Program-made: the position numbers and the translations under genes
Notes under the pieces: model-generated
Database searches by the model: none
What the model saw: only the letters and a program-made list of their open reading frames with translations
Told to the model about the DNA's origin: nothing
Part shown: positions 1-6,322 of the stretch, in pieces
How positions within the stretch are numbered: the stretch's first letter is position 1
How the letters are laid out: every line of letters starts with the position of its first letter
NCBI GenBank assembly: GCA_007132395.1
Contig: SLOR01000259.1
Coordinates: forward strand, 1-13,522
DNA from: Bacteroidales bacterium
GTDB taxonomy: Bacteria > Bacteroidota > Bacteroidia > Bacteroidales > UBA7960
Direction of reading: 5' to 3'
Length of the DNA stretch: 13,522 nucleotides

Positions 1-45
1 AGCGCAGGTATCGGCGCAGTTGGGGTAGCATTGTTGCTCGACTAA
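1..45 (+). CDS. C-terminal end of an unidentified rightward gene (partial)
   Basis: In frame 1 the first 14 codons read SAGIGAVGVALLLD and end at a TAA (43-45). The stretch is glycine- and alanine-rich and hydrophobic, as in the last helix of many cytosolic or membrane proteins, but too short to assign a family. A strong terminator begins 20 bases after the stop, which is what one expects downstream of a real rightward gene. The other two forward frames are less protein-like. The gene starts outside the window, so its function cannot be read here. Confidence 0.4.
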   Translation, partial: SAGIGAVGVALLLD

Positions 46-64
46 TACAAACTGACATAAAAGC

Positions 65-101
65 AAAACGGGTTGCCTCCTCTGAAGCAACCCGTTTTTT
101 T
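65..101 (+). terminator. Intrinsic terminator, probably bidirectional
   Basis: Perfect 12-base arms AAAACGGGTTGC (65-76) and GCAACCCGTTTT (87-98) enclose a 10-base loop and are followed by a T run to 101. It sits 20 bases after the rightward stop at 45 and 17 bases beyond the leftward rubrerythrin stop. On the minus strand the hairpin is followed by TTTTGCTTTT, so it could end both converging transcripts. Confidence 0.88.
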
Positions 102-117
102 GTTGAGCGAAACAAAT

Positions 118-696
118 TTAGTAATTCTCACACCACTCTTCAAAATATGCCTGGGGATGGGCACAAGTGGGGCAGTTCTTCAATGCTTTTTCCCCTTCAT
201 AAATGTAACCGCACTTGCGGCAGTACCATTTAGTTTTTTCAGGGCGGTTGAATACAGAACCTTCTTCTACCCTTTTCAATAGTTTCAGATATCTTTCTTC
301 GTGATTCTTTTCAGCTTCGGCAATCAGGCGGAAGGTGGTGGCAATTCTTTTGAACCCTTCCTCTTCGGCAATGCGTGCAAACTCAGGGTACAGCACTTCC
401 CACTCTTCATTCTCCCCTGCAGCAGCTCCTTTAAGGTTTTCGGCAGTAGTTCCTATTTTCCCTGCAGGATAAGCAGCAGTGATTTCTACCATTCCACCCT
501 CCAGGTATTCATAAAACCTTTTGGCATGCATTTTTTCCTGGTTGGCAGTTTCGAGGAAATAACCTGCAATTTGTTCGTACCCTTCCTCTTTGGCTACTTT
601 GGCGTACATCTCATAACGGCGTGTTGCCTGCGATTCGCCGGCAAAAGCTTTTAGCAGATTCTGTTCTGTACGGGTTCCTTTAATGCTATTTTCCAT
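118..696 (-). CDS. rbr: Rubrerythrin (non-haem di-iron peroxidase)
   Basis: This 192-residue protein is a classical rubrerythrin, a cytosolic enzyme that reduces hydrogen peroxide with electrons from rubredoxin-type carriers in anaerobes and microaerophiles. The N-terminal ferritin-like four-helix domain carries the full di-iron ligand set: E21, E54, H57, E95, E98, E129 and H132. The C-terminal rubredoxin-like domain has the FeS4 cysteines C159, C162, C175 and C178. Length and domain order match the family (about 190 residues). I chose the ATG at 696 because the protein from there (MENSIKGTRTEQNL) matches the usual rubrerythrin N-terminus. An in-frame ATG at 786 would add 30 unrelated residues and would overlap the likely promoter. 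The gene is monocistronic: the purA terminator lies upstream and a terminator lies downstream. An oxidative-stress role is inferred from the family. Confidence 0.96.
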   Translation of the reverse strand: MENSIKGTRTEQNLLKAFAGESQATRRYEMYAKVAKEEGYEQIAGYFLETANQEKMHAKRFYEYLEGGMVEITAAYPAGKIGTTAENLKGAAAGENEEWEVLYPEFARIAEEEGFKRIATTFRLIAEAEKNHEERYLKLLKRVEEGSVFNRPEKTKWYCRKCGYIYEGEKALKNCPTCAHPQAYFEEWCENY

Positions 697-744
697 AATG
701 CTTTGTTTAATATTTGGGTTAACGATTAATTCTCTTTCACAAAG

Positions 745-760
745 CCTGCCATACGGCAGG
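745..760 (-). promoter_or_regulatory. Inverted repeat in the rubrerythrin leader
   Basis: CCTGCC (745-750) and GGCAGG (755-760) form a perfect 6-base inverted repeat around a 4-base loop. It is GC-rich in an AT-rich leader, and lies between the -7 element (773-780) and the start codon at 696. No T run follows, so it is not a terminator. It could be an mRNA-stabilising hairpin or an operator; the sequence alone does not decide. Confidence 0.4.
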
Positions 761-772
761 TCATAGGAATAC

Positions 773-780
773 CAAAAATA
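773..780 (-). promoter_or_regulatory. Candidate -7 element of the rubrerythrin promoter
   Basis: The minus strand reads TATTTTTG, a full match to the Bacteroides TAnnTTTG -7 element. It lies 76 bases ahead of the chosen start codon. No convincing TTTG -33 box is seen about 20 bases further up. The position is downstream of the purA terminator, so rbr probably has its own transcript. Confidence 0.5.
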
Positions 781-852
781 AAGCATTTCAGACAGAAAAC
801 TTCATTTGCAACTACCGAAGTACCTGAGCAAGCGGAATTTATAATCAGTTTA

Positions 853-901
853 AATAAAAAAAGGATGCAATCTTTTGATTTTTAGATGCATCCTTTTTAT
901 T
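853..901 (-). terminator. Intrinsic terminator of purA
   Basis: The arms AAAAAGGATGCA (858-869) and TGCATCCTTTTT (887-898) pair over 12 bases with a 17-base loop. On the minus strand the descending arm runs into a T-rich tail. It begins 28 bases after the purA stop and separates purA from rbr. The flanking TAAATA/TATTTA bases extend the symmetry. Confidence 0.82.
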
Positions 902-928
902 TAAGAAACCTGTGCTTTCGTCAGACTT

Positions 929-2233
929 TTAACGTATGAGGGTTTCTGAGCGATCGGGTCCTGTTGAAACAATATTCACCTTCACGCCTGTATATTCTTC
1001 AATGTATTTTATATAGTCGAGCAGTTCGGTCGGCAAATTATCAAAACTTCCCGCACCGGCAAGTGACTTTTGCCATCCTTTAAATGATTTATATACCGGC
1101 TCAATTTCGTCGGGAGTGCAATCAAAAGGAATGTAGTCTATTTGTCCTCCCCTGTAATTGTAGGCAATGCAAGCCTCGAATTGGCTGAAGTTGTTGAGCA
1201 CATCTGCTTTGGTCATTATTAGCGATGTAACCCCGTTAATCATAACGCTGTATTTAAGAGCGGGCAAATCGAGCCATCCGCAGCGGCGGGGGCGCCCGGT
1301 GGTAGAACCGAATTCATTACCTTCCTTGCGCAACATTTCACCGGTGGCATCAAAAAGTTCTGTGGCGAAAGGACCACTTCCTACCCGGGTGCAGTAGGCC
1401 TTGAAAATACCGTAAACTTCACCTATGGCCGAGGGAGCTATTCCCAGCCCGGTGCAGGCACCCGCGGCAATGGTATTGGAGGAAGTTACAAAGGGATAGG
1501 AGCCGAAATCAATATCGAGTAATGAGCCTTGTGCTCCTTCGGCCAGCACTTTAAGCCCATCCTGCAAACTTTTATTGACAAAAATCTCCGAATCGGTTAC
1601 CGGAAAATTCCTGAGCACATCTGCCCCCTCAAACCATTTTTGTTCGTAAGCGTCAAAATCAAGACCGTCAAGTAATACACCATTGGTATCAAAGCCCAGG
1701 TCGGCAATCTTCTTCAAATGGCTTTTTTTCAATGCATCATAAGTTTCCCTGTAGTTCTCCTGCAGCAGGTTACCCAGTCGCATTCCGGTACGGGCAACTT
1801 TATCGGTATAAGCGGGCCCTATTCCCTTGAGGGTACTGCCGATTTTCGCATCTCCTTTGTCATGTTCCAGGGCAGCATCCAGCAGTTTATGGCTTGGAAG
1901 AATCAGGTGTGCTTTGCGTGAAAGCAGCAGCCTTTTTTGCAGTTCTGCAAGAGGAAGACCCAGGCTGTTGAGTTCCTTGTGAAATATCATGGGGTCGATA
2001 ACCACGCCGTTACCAATGAGGTTGGTAGCCTTATCATGGAATATCCCGGAAGGGATGGTATGCAGGATATATTTTTTATTATCAAACTCCAGGGTGTGCC
2101 CGGCATTGGGCCCTCCCTGGAAGCGGGCAATTACATCGTACTCAGGGGTTAATACATCAACAATTTTTCCTTTGCCTTCATCACCCCATTGCAAACCCAG
2201 GAGTACATCGGCCTTACTTTTTTTGCTTACCAT
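929..2233 (-). CDS. purA: Adenylosuccinate synthetase
   Basis: PurA joins IMP and aspartate using GTP to make adenylosuccinate, the first committed step from IMP to AMP, in the cytosol. The 434-residue protein is close to the usual length (E. coli 432). The P-loop-like GLQWGDEGKGK lies at residues 13-23 with catalytic D18, and GGPNAGHT at 40-47 with catalytic H46. Also present are GIGPAYTDKVAR, EGAQGSLLDIDFGSYPFVTS (IMP loop), a TTGRPRRCGW loop, and STGPDR near the C-terminus. I chose the ATG at 2233 because the conserved domain starts nine residues later. The in-frame ATG at 2263 would add ten residues and sits directly on the T run of a leader hairpin. ppGpp inhibits this enzyme in E. coli; whether it does so here is inference. 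It is separated from the upstream Fur-family gene by 139 bases containing its own candidate promoter. Confidence 0.97.
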   Translation of the reverse strand: MVSKKSKADVLLGLQWGDEGKGKIVDVLTPEYDVIARFQGGPNAGHTLEFDNKKYILHTIPSGIFHDKATNLIGNGVVIDPMIFHKELNSLGLPLAELQKRLLLSRKAHLILPSHKLLDAALEHDKGDAKIGSTLKGIGPAYTDKVARTGMRLGNLLQENYRETYDALKKSHLKKIADLGFDTNGVLLDGLDFDAYEQKWFEGADVLRNFPVTDSEIFVNKSLQDGLKVLAEGAQGSLLDIDFGSYPFVTSSNTIAAGACTGLGIAPSAIGEVYGIFKAYCTRVGSGPFATELFDATGEMLRKEGNEFGSTTGRPRRCGWLDLPALKYSVMINGVTSLIMTKADVLNNFSQFEACIAYNYRGGQIDYIPFDCTPDEIEPVYKSFKGWQKSLAGAGSFDNLPTELLDYIKYIEEYTGVKVNIVSTGPDRSETLIR

Positions 2234-2263
2234 TTTTTCAATAAACCATTTGGAATTGAACAT

Positions 2264-2289
2264 AAAAAAAGCCGATAGCGAACCGGCTT
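2264..2289 (-). terminator. Terminator-like hairpin in the purA leader
   Basis: On the minus strand AAGCCGGT (2289-2282) pairs with ATCGGCTT (2276-2269) through 8 base pairs, one of them G-U, around a 5-base loop, and is followed by TTTTT. The G-U pair works only in the minus-strand RNA, which fixes the orientation. It lies 84 bases after the Fur-family stop, so it may simply end that transcript. However, the candidate purA promoter is upstream of it, so it could also act in the purA leader. Confidence 0.68.
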
Positions 2290-2304
2290 CAATAAAATCT
2301 ATGT

Positions 2305-2337
2305 CAAAAGTAATTGATTTTTACATAAAAGGCTAAA
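2305..2337 (-). promoter_or_regulatory. Candidate purA promoter
   Basis: TACTTTTG on the minus strand (2305-2312) matches the TAnnTTTG -7 element. A TTTA (2334-2337) sits 21 bases upstream, one mismatch from the TTTG -33 box and at the expected spacing. The -7 element is 71 bases ahead of the purA start at 2233. The predicted transcript would begin a few bases before the hairpin at 2264-2289. Confidence 0.55.
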
Positions 2338-2372
2338 GCAAATATCATTAAATACTTGCACGGCGGATAATA

Positions 2373-2849
2373 TCAATTATTTTTCAGGGCTTCGCAGCCT
2401 TTGCAAATACCGTAAAAAGTAAAGGATCGGTGCGCTACATTGAAGCCCAGTAAGTTTTCCACAGAATTCTGAATTTCCTGCAAACGCGGATCACAAAACT
2501 CCAGCACTTTTCCGCATTGGGTACATACCAGGTGATCATGTTGCTTATACTTGAAAGACTTTTCGAACTGGGCCACATTTTTACCAAACTGGTGTTTGAT
2601 TACCAGGTTGCAGTTCAGGAGCAACTCAATGGTGTTATAAAGTGTTGCCCTGCTTACACGGTACTTGTTGTTTTTCATTTTGATGTAGAGGGATTCCACA
2701 TCAAAATGCCCGTCGGTAAGATAAATTTCCCTCAGAATGGTAAACCTCTCGGGGGTTTTCCGGTGTCCGTTATTTTCCAGATAAACAGAAAAGATGTTTT
2801 TTACGGTTTCCAGAACTTCAAGGTCTTCTTTGCGATCTTTCATGTACAT
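2373..2849 (-). CDS. Fur-family metal-dependent transcriptional regulator
   Basis: This 158-residue protein has the Fur/PerR/Zur architecture. An N-terminal winged helix has its recognition helix around RVSRATLYNTIELL (64-77), and a C-terminal dimerisation and metal-binding domain follows. Two CxxC pairs (C109/C112 and C149/C152) form the structural zinc site. The likely regulatory site is H48, E96, H104, H106 and E117, in the HDHLVC...GKVLEF context. E117 falls where B. subtilis PerR has Asp104 and E. coli Fur has Glu101, so the ligand set looks Fur-like. Position favours a peroxide or iron theme, with rubrerythrin two genes away. The start could be the ATG at 2849 or the third codon, also ATG, at 2843. 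Stop is TGA. Which metal it senses (iron, zinc or manganese) cannot be settled from sequence, so no symbol is given. An inverted repeat over its own promoter suggests autoregulation. Confidence 0.9.
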   Translation of the reverse strand: MYMKDRKEDLEVLETVKNIFSVYLENNGHRKTPERFTILREIYLTDGHFDVESLYIKMKNNKYRVSRATLYNTIELLLNCNLVIKHQFGKNVAQFEKSFKYKQHDHLVCTQCGKVLEFCDPRLQEIQNSVENLLGFNVAHRSFTFYGICKGCEALKNN

Positions 2850-2895
2850 TGTCAGAAATTTAAGAAACCTGGCTTTGTGCCAGAGGAGACAGCCC

Positions 2896-2926
2896 CAAAG
2901 ATATAAAATCTTTTTGTTATTTGAAA
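2896..2926 (-). promoter_or_regulatory. Candidate promoter and operator of the Fur-family gene
   Basis: TATCTTTG on the minus strand (2896-2903) matches the -7 consensus. TTTC (2923-2926) lies 19 bases upstream as an imperfect -33 box. The inverted repeat AAAGAT-N5-ATCTTT (2897-2913) overlaps the -7 element, the position expected for a repressor site. The -7 element is 46 bases before the start codon. Confidence 0.55.
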
Positions 2927-2984
2927 TGAATATAAATTAATCTTCTTTCCGCCTGTTTTTTAACAATTTAGTGCACAATGAAAA

Positions 2985-5237
2985 TCATTTACCAATCCGT
3001 GTTACCAGCTTTACGCCTTTGATTTTTTTGATTTTGCTGATAAGGTTGTTCAGGTGCTGGGTATCATTTACATACAGCATTACTGTACCTTCAAAAGTGC
3101 CTGCATTGCTGTCGATATTAATGGAGCGAATATTCAGGTTATACTCGCTGGAGATAAGATTTGTAAGGTTATTAAGGATGCCCATATCATCAATACCCCT
3201 GATTTTAATACCACTGAGGAATGCAATGGATTTTCCTGTGTACCATTTGGCCTTAATGATACGATAGGCAAATTTCGACATCAGCTGCATCGCGTTAGGG
3301 CAGTTATTGCGGTGAATTTTAATCCCTTCACTCACGGTAACAAACCCAAATACATCATCACCGGGGATGGGGTTACAACAAGGAGAGAGGGTATAGTCGA
3401 GGGCTTCCAGCCCGTCGCCAATAAGCAGAGTATCAGGCTTTTCCTTGAGTTTCTGACGAATCGGGTCAACGGGTTCCTTGATTTCGGCCGTTTTAATGGT
3501 TTTGGAAAACGGATTTTTCAGGTAGCTGAAAATACCGCCTTTTTCCTGTTCTGACAAGTAGTTTTTCAGGTCTTTGATATCAAGCTTATCAATGGCAAAG
3601 TCGTAGTATAAGTCGATTGGCGCCTGGTGCTTAAAGTAGGTAACCAGTTTCTGAATATTATCCTGGTTATTATCAATTTTCAGTTGTTTAAGTTTTCTGT
3701 CGAGCTTCTCTTTACCGTCTTCCGCAATTTTCTTTTTCTCTTCCTTGAGTGAGGCTTTAATTTTTCCTTTTGCCCGGGCGGTGGTAACATACCCCAGCCA
3801 GTCGGGTTTGGGTTTCTGTTTTACCGAGGTAATAATTTCTACCTGGTCGCCGCTTTTCAGCGGGTGGCTCAGGGGCACAAGTTTATGATTCACCTTTGCT
3901 CCCAGGCATTGGTCGCCTACTTTGGTGTGAATACTATAGGCAAAGTCGAGTGAGGTGGAACCTATGGGCAGTGTGCGCAACTCGCCTTTGGGTGTAAAGA
4001 CGAAAATCTCATCGGAAAACAGGTTAAGCTTGAAATCCTCGATAAAGTCAAGGGCATCTCGTTCGGATGTTTTCAGGATTTCGCGGATACGGTTGAGCCA
4101 TTTGTCAATACCACTTTCTGCTGATTTTGACTCTTTGTATTTCCAGTGGGCAGCATACCCTTTCTCGGCCACGTCGTCCATGCGCTTACTGCGTATCTGT
4201 ACTTCCACCCATTTCCCCTTTTTGCTCATCACGGTGGTGTGCAGGGATTCGTACCCATTGGCTTTGGGGGTTGAAATCCAGTCGCGGAGTCTGTCGGGGT
4301 TGGGCCGGTAAAAATCGGTAACAATGGAGTAAACCCGCCAGCAGTCGGCCTTCTCACGTTCTTCAGGGGTGTCAACAATAATGCGGATGGCAAATATATC
4401 GAACACCTCCTCAAAGGGTACCTCCTGCTTTTTCATTTTGCCCCATATGGAGCTGATAGATTTTGTGCGCCCCAGAATTCTATAGTTGACACCCTGTTCG
4501 TTGAGGACCTTTTTAATGGGCAGCGTGAAGTTATTGATAAAGCGGTTTCGCTCTTCTTCCGATTCCTCAAGTTTTTGCGAAATGGAGGTGAAAATATCGG
4601 GGTCGGTATATTTCAGGGCCAGGTCTTCCAGCTCACTTTTGATGGCGTGAAAACCCAGGCGATGCGCCAGGGGCGCAAAAAGGTAAAGGGTTTCGTTGGC
4701 AATCTTCAACTGCTTCTTGGGTGGCAGCGAATCCAGGGTACGCATGTTGTGCAGGCGGTCGGCCAACTTAATAAGAATTACCCTTACGTCGTCGGAAAGG
4801 GTAAGCAACATCTTACGGAAATTTTCGGCCTGCACCGAATTGGTCTGATCAAAAATTCCGGAAATCTTTGTCAGCCCGTCAATAATCTTTGCTACTTCTT
4901 CCCCGAAATATTCAGTAATATCGGCCAGTGTATAGTCGGTATCTTCTACCACATCGTGCAGTAAGGAACAAACCACGCTGGTGGCTCCCAGCCCGATTTC
5001 TTCCACCACGATACGCCCCACGGAAATGGGGTGGTAAATATAAGGCTCACCGCTTTTGCGGCGGTGGTCCTTATGTGCCTGCAGGGAAAAGTTAAAAGCC
5101 TGGCGTATCTTTTTGCGATCGTCCTGGCTGGTATTGGGCCGGCACACCGATAGCAAGCCTCTGTAGTGTTTGAGAATTTCTTTTCTTTCCTGTTCGGGAT
5201 CAATATTATTAATTTCAATACTATTAAATTCGGTCAC
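2985..5237 (-). CDS. rsh: Bifunctional (p)ppGpp synthetase/hydrolase (Rel/SpoT homologue)
   Basis: A full-length RSH protein of 750 residues that both makes (p)ppGpp from ATP plus GTP/GDP and hydrolyses it, the master switch of the stringent response. The N-terminal HD hydrolase domain keeps H69, H94/D95 (LLHDVVEDTDYT) and D160 (LADRLHN). The synthetase domain keeps R257 and K259 (GRTKS), D280 (FDIFAIR), GYESLHT (328-334) and E345 (VEVQIR). Both activities should therefore be intact. Then follow a TGS domain (about 408-470), a helical region, a zinc-finger-like segment with C620, C621, H642 and C646, and a C-terminal ACT domain (about 675-748). These regulatory domains normally sense the ribosome and uncharged tRNA. 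The start at 5237 is the only ATG that gives a normal N-terminus. Spacing is 135 bases to the downstream Fur-family gene and 182 bases from ppx upstream, each gap with a candidate promoter. Confidence 0.97.
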   Translation of the reverse strand: MTEFNSIEINNIDPEQERKEILKHYRGLLSVCRPNTSQDDRKKIRQAFNFSLQAHKDHRRKSGEPYIYHPISVGRIVVEEIGLGATSVVCSLLHDVVEDTDYTLADITEYFGEEVAKIIDGLTKISGIFDQTNSVQAENFRKMLLTLSDDVRVILIKLADRLHNMRTLDSLPPKKQLKIANETLYLFAPLAHRLGFHAIKSELEDLALKYTDPDIFTSISQKLEESEEERNRFINNFTLPIKKVLNEQGVNYRILGRTKSISSIWGKMKKQEVPFEEVFDIFAIRIIVDTPEEREKADCWRVYSIVTDFYRPNPDRLRDWISTPKANGYESLHTTVMSKKGKWVEVQIRSKRMDDVAEKGYAAHWKYKESKSAESGIDKWLNRIREILKTSERDALDFIEDFKLNLFSDEIFVFTPKGELRTLPIGSTSLDFAYSIHTKVGDQCLGAKVNHKLVPLSHPLKSGDQVEIITSVKQKPKPDWLGYVTTARAKGKIKASLKEEKKKIAEDGKEKLDRKLKQLKIDNNQDNIQKLVTYFKHQAPIDLYYDFAIDKLDIKDLKNYLSEQEKGGIFSYLKNPFSKTIKTAEIKEPVDPIRQKLKEKPDTLLIGDGLEALDYTLSPCCNPIPGDDVFGFVTVSEGIKIHRNNCPNAMQLMSKFAYRIIKAKWYTGKSIAFLSGIKIRGIDDMGILNNLTNLISSEYNLNIRSINIDSNAGTFEGTVMLYVNDTQHLNNLISKIKKIKGVKLVTRIGK

Positions 5238-5291
5238 GGTATTTGAATTTCGGGATTAAAAACTCCGGTTCATGATGCATCTTATACAGCA

Positions 5292-5327
5292 AACAAGCCC
5301 TTAGGAAGTTGGGGTTTAATGCTTGTT
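5292..5327 (-). promoter_or_regulatory. Possible long-loop hairpin in the rsh leader
   Basis: AACAAGC (5292-5298) and GCTTGTT (5321-5327) are perfect 7-base inverted arms with a 22-base loop that contains a further possible CCC/GGG pairing. It lies between the candidate rsh -7 element and the rsh start codon. It has no T run. A 7-base pair at this distance can occur by chance, so the call is weak. Confidence 0.25.
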
Positions 5328-5349
5328 AGCCTATTTTATTCCAATAATA

Positions 5350-5357
5350 CAAATATA
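5350..5357 (-). promoter_or_regulatory. Candidate -7 element of the rsh promoter
   Basis: The minus strand reads TATATTTG, a full TAnnTTTG match, 112 bases before the rsh start. There is no clear TTTG at the -33 distance. It would give rsh a leader of about 105 bases, separate from the ppk1-ppx transcript. Confidence 0.42.
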
Positions 5358-5419
5358 AACCAAAACAGGCAAGAATGGTTTCTGTGATTATAAGTATTGC
5401 AAAAGATATCGGAAAAGGT

Positions 5420-6313
5420 TCAATCTTTGATGGTCCTGCCATTTATTTCGTGGTACAGCAGGCTAACAATACCGTCGCTCAGTCCTATTTTAGGTACCAG
5501 CAGCCTGGGAGCATTCATGGTTTTCATGATATAATAAAAAATCTCGGCCGCGGGAATGATAACATCTGCCCGGTCGTGGCGCAAACCCATAACTTCAATC
5601 CTTTCTCTTAAATTAAACCGTCTAAGGTGCCCAATGGCATATTCCAGGTTGTTGAAAGGAAGATTTTTTTCAGGAAGTTTGCCGTAAAGCTTGATAATTT
5701 TATTGATGTTTCCGCCTGCCCCCACGCAAAGGATTTCCTCAAAATGCTTTTTATATTGCAGCAACCAATCTTTCATATCGTCCCACTCACTTTTTTTCAC
5801 CTTGTTATTCAACATCCTTACCGTTCCAATCTTGAAGGATTCTGAGGCCACCACACCATTTTTTGACAGGAGGGAGAGTTCGGTGCTACCCCCGCCAACG
5901 TCGATAAACAGCGAGTACTTATGGTTTTTCATCATATCCAGGTTTTGCACGGCACTCACTATGCGGGCTTCCTCCACTCCATTAATTATATGAATGGTAA
6001 CACCTGCTTCTCTGGCCACCCTATCGATTATCTCTTCCCGGTTTTCAGCTTCACGCATGGCAGAGGTAGCGCAGGCTTTCCAGGCCTTGGGTTCGTTCAC
6101 TTCAATAAGCAGACGGAAGGCATGCATGGTTTGGCAAAGCTTTCGGATTTTTTCTTCCGACACTACATTCTTGGTAAAAACATCTTCACCCAACCGCAGG
6201 GGTACACGGGTAAGTGCTGTTTTTTCCACCACCAGCTGCCCGTCCTGTTCAAATACATTTGAAAAAAACAGCCGCACGGCATTGGAGCCAATATCTATTG
6301 CTGATAATAACAT
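5420..6313 (-). CDS. ppx: Ppx/GppA-family exopolyphosphatase or pppGpp phosphatase
   Basis: This 297-residue protein is the short form of the Ppx/GppA phosphatases, which belong to the actin-like ATPase (ASKHA) fold. Members remove terminal phosphate from polyphosphate or convert pppGpp to ppGpp. Visible motifs are the phosphate-1 loop DIGSN (7-11), ATSAMREA (82-89), VEEAR (113-117, holding the likely catalytic glutamate), the phosphate-2 loop DVGGGSTE (138-145), VGAGGNI (197-203), GLRHDRAD (243-250) and GLSDGI (277-282). It lacks the C-terminal HD-like domain of the roughly 500-residue E. coli Ppx and GppA, which is normal for stand-alone family members. It starts 9 bases after the ppk1 stop and is surely co-transcribed with it, so polyphosphate is a natural substrate. 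The rsh gene just downstream makes pppGpp an equally plausible one. Sequence cannot separate the two. Confidence 0.92.
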   Translation of the reverse strand: MLLSAIDIGSNAVRLFFSNVFEQDGQLVVEKTALTRVPLRLGEDVFTKNVVSEEKIRKLCQTMHAFRLLIEVNEPKAWKACATSAMREAENREEIIDRVAREAGVTIHIINGVEEARIVSAVQNLDMMKNHKYSLFIDVGGGSTELSLLSKNGVVASESFKIGTVRMLNNKVKKSEWDDMKDWLLQYKKHFEEILCVGAGGNINKIIKLYGKLPEKNLPFNNLEYAIGHLRRFNLRERIEVMGLRHDRADVIIPAAEIFYYIMKTMNAPRLLVPKIGLSDGIVSLLYHEINGRTIKD

Positions 6314-6322
6314 AAACAGCTA

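Noticed and set aside
697..786. A 30-residue N-terminal extension of rubrerythrin from the ATG at 786
   Set aside because: The extra residues match nothing in rubrerythrins, and the ATG lies upstream of the candidate -7 element at 773-780, so it would not be in the transcript.
2953..2964. A 12-base sequence, GTTAAAAAACAG, shared (inverted) with 10713-10724 upstream of the S9 peptidase
   Set aside because: Exact 12-base matches are expected several times in 13.5 kb of AT-rich sequence on two strands, and the two sites differ in distance to their promoters.
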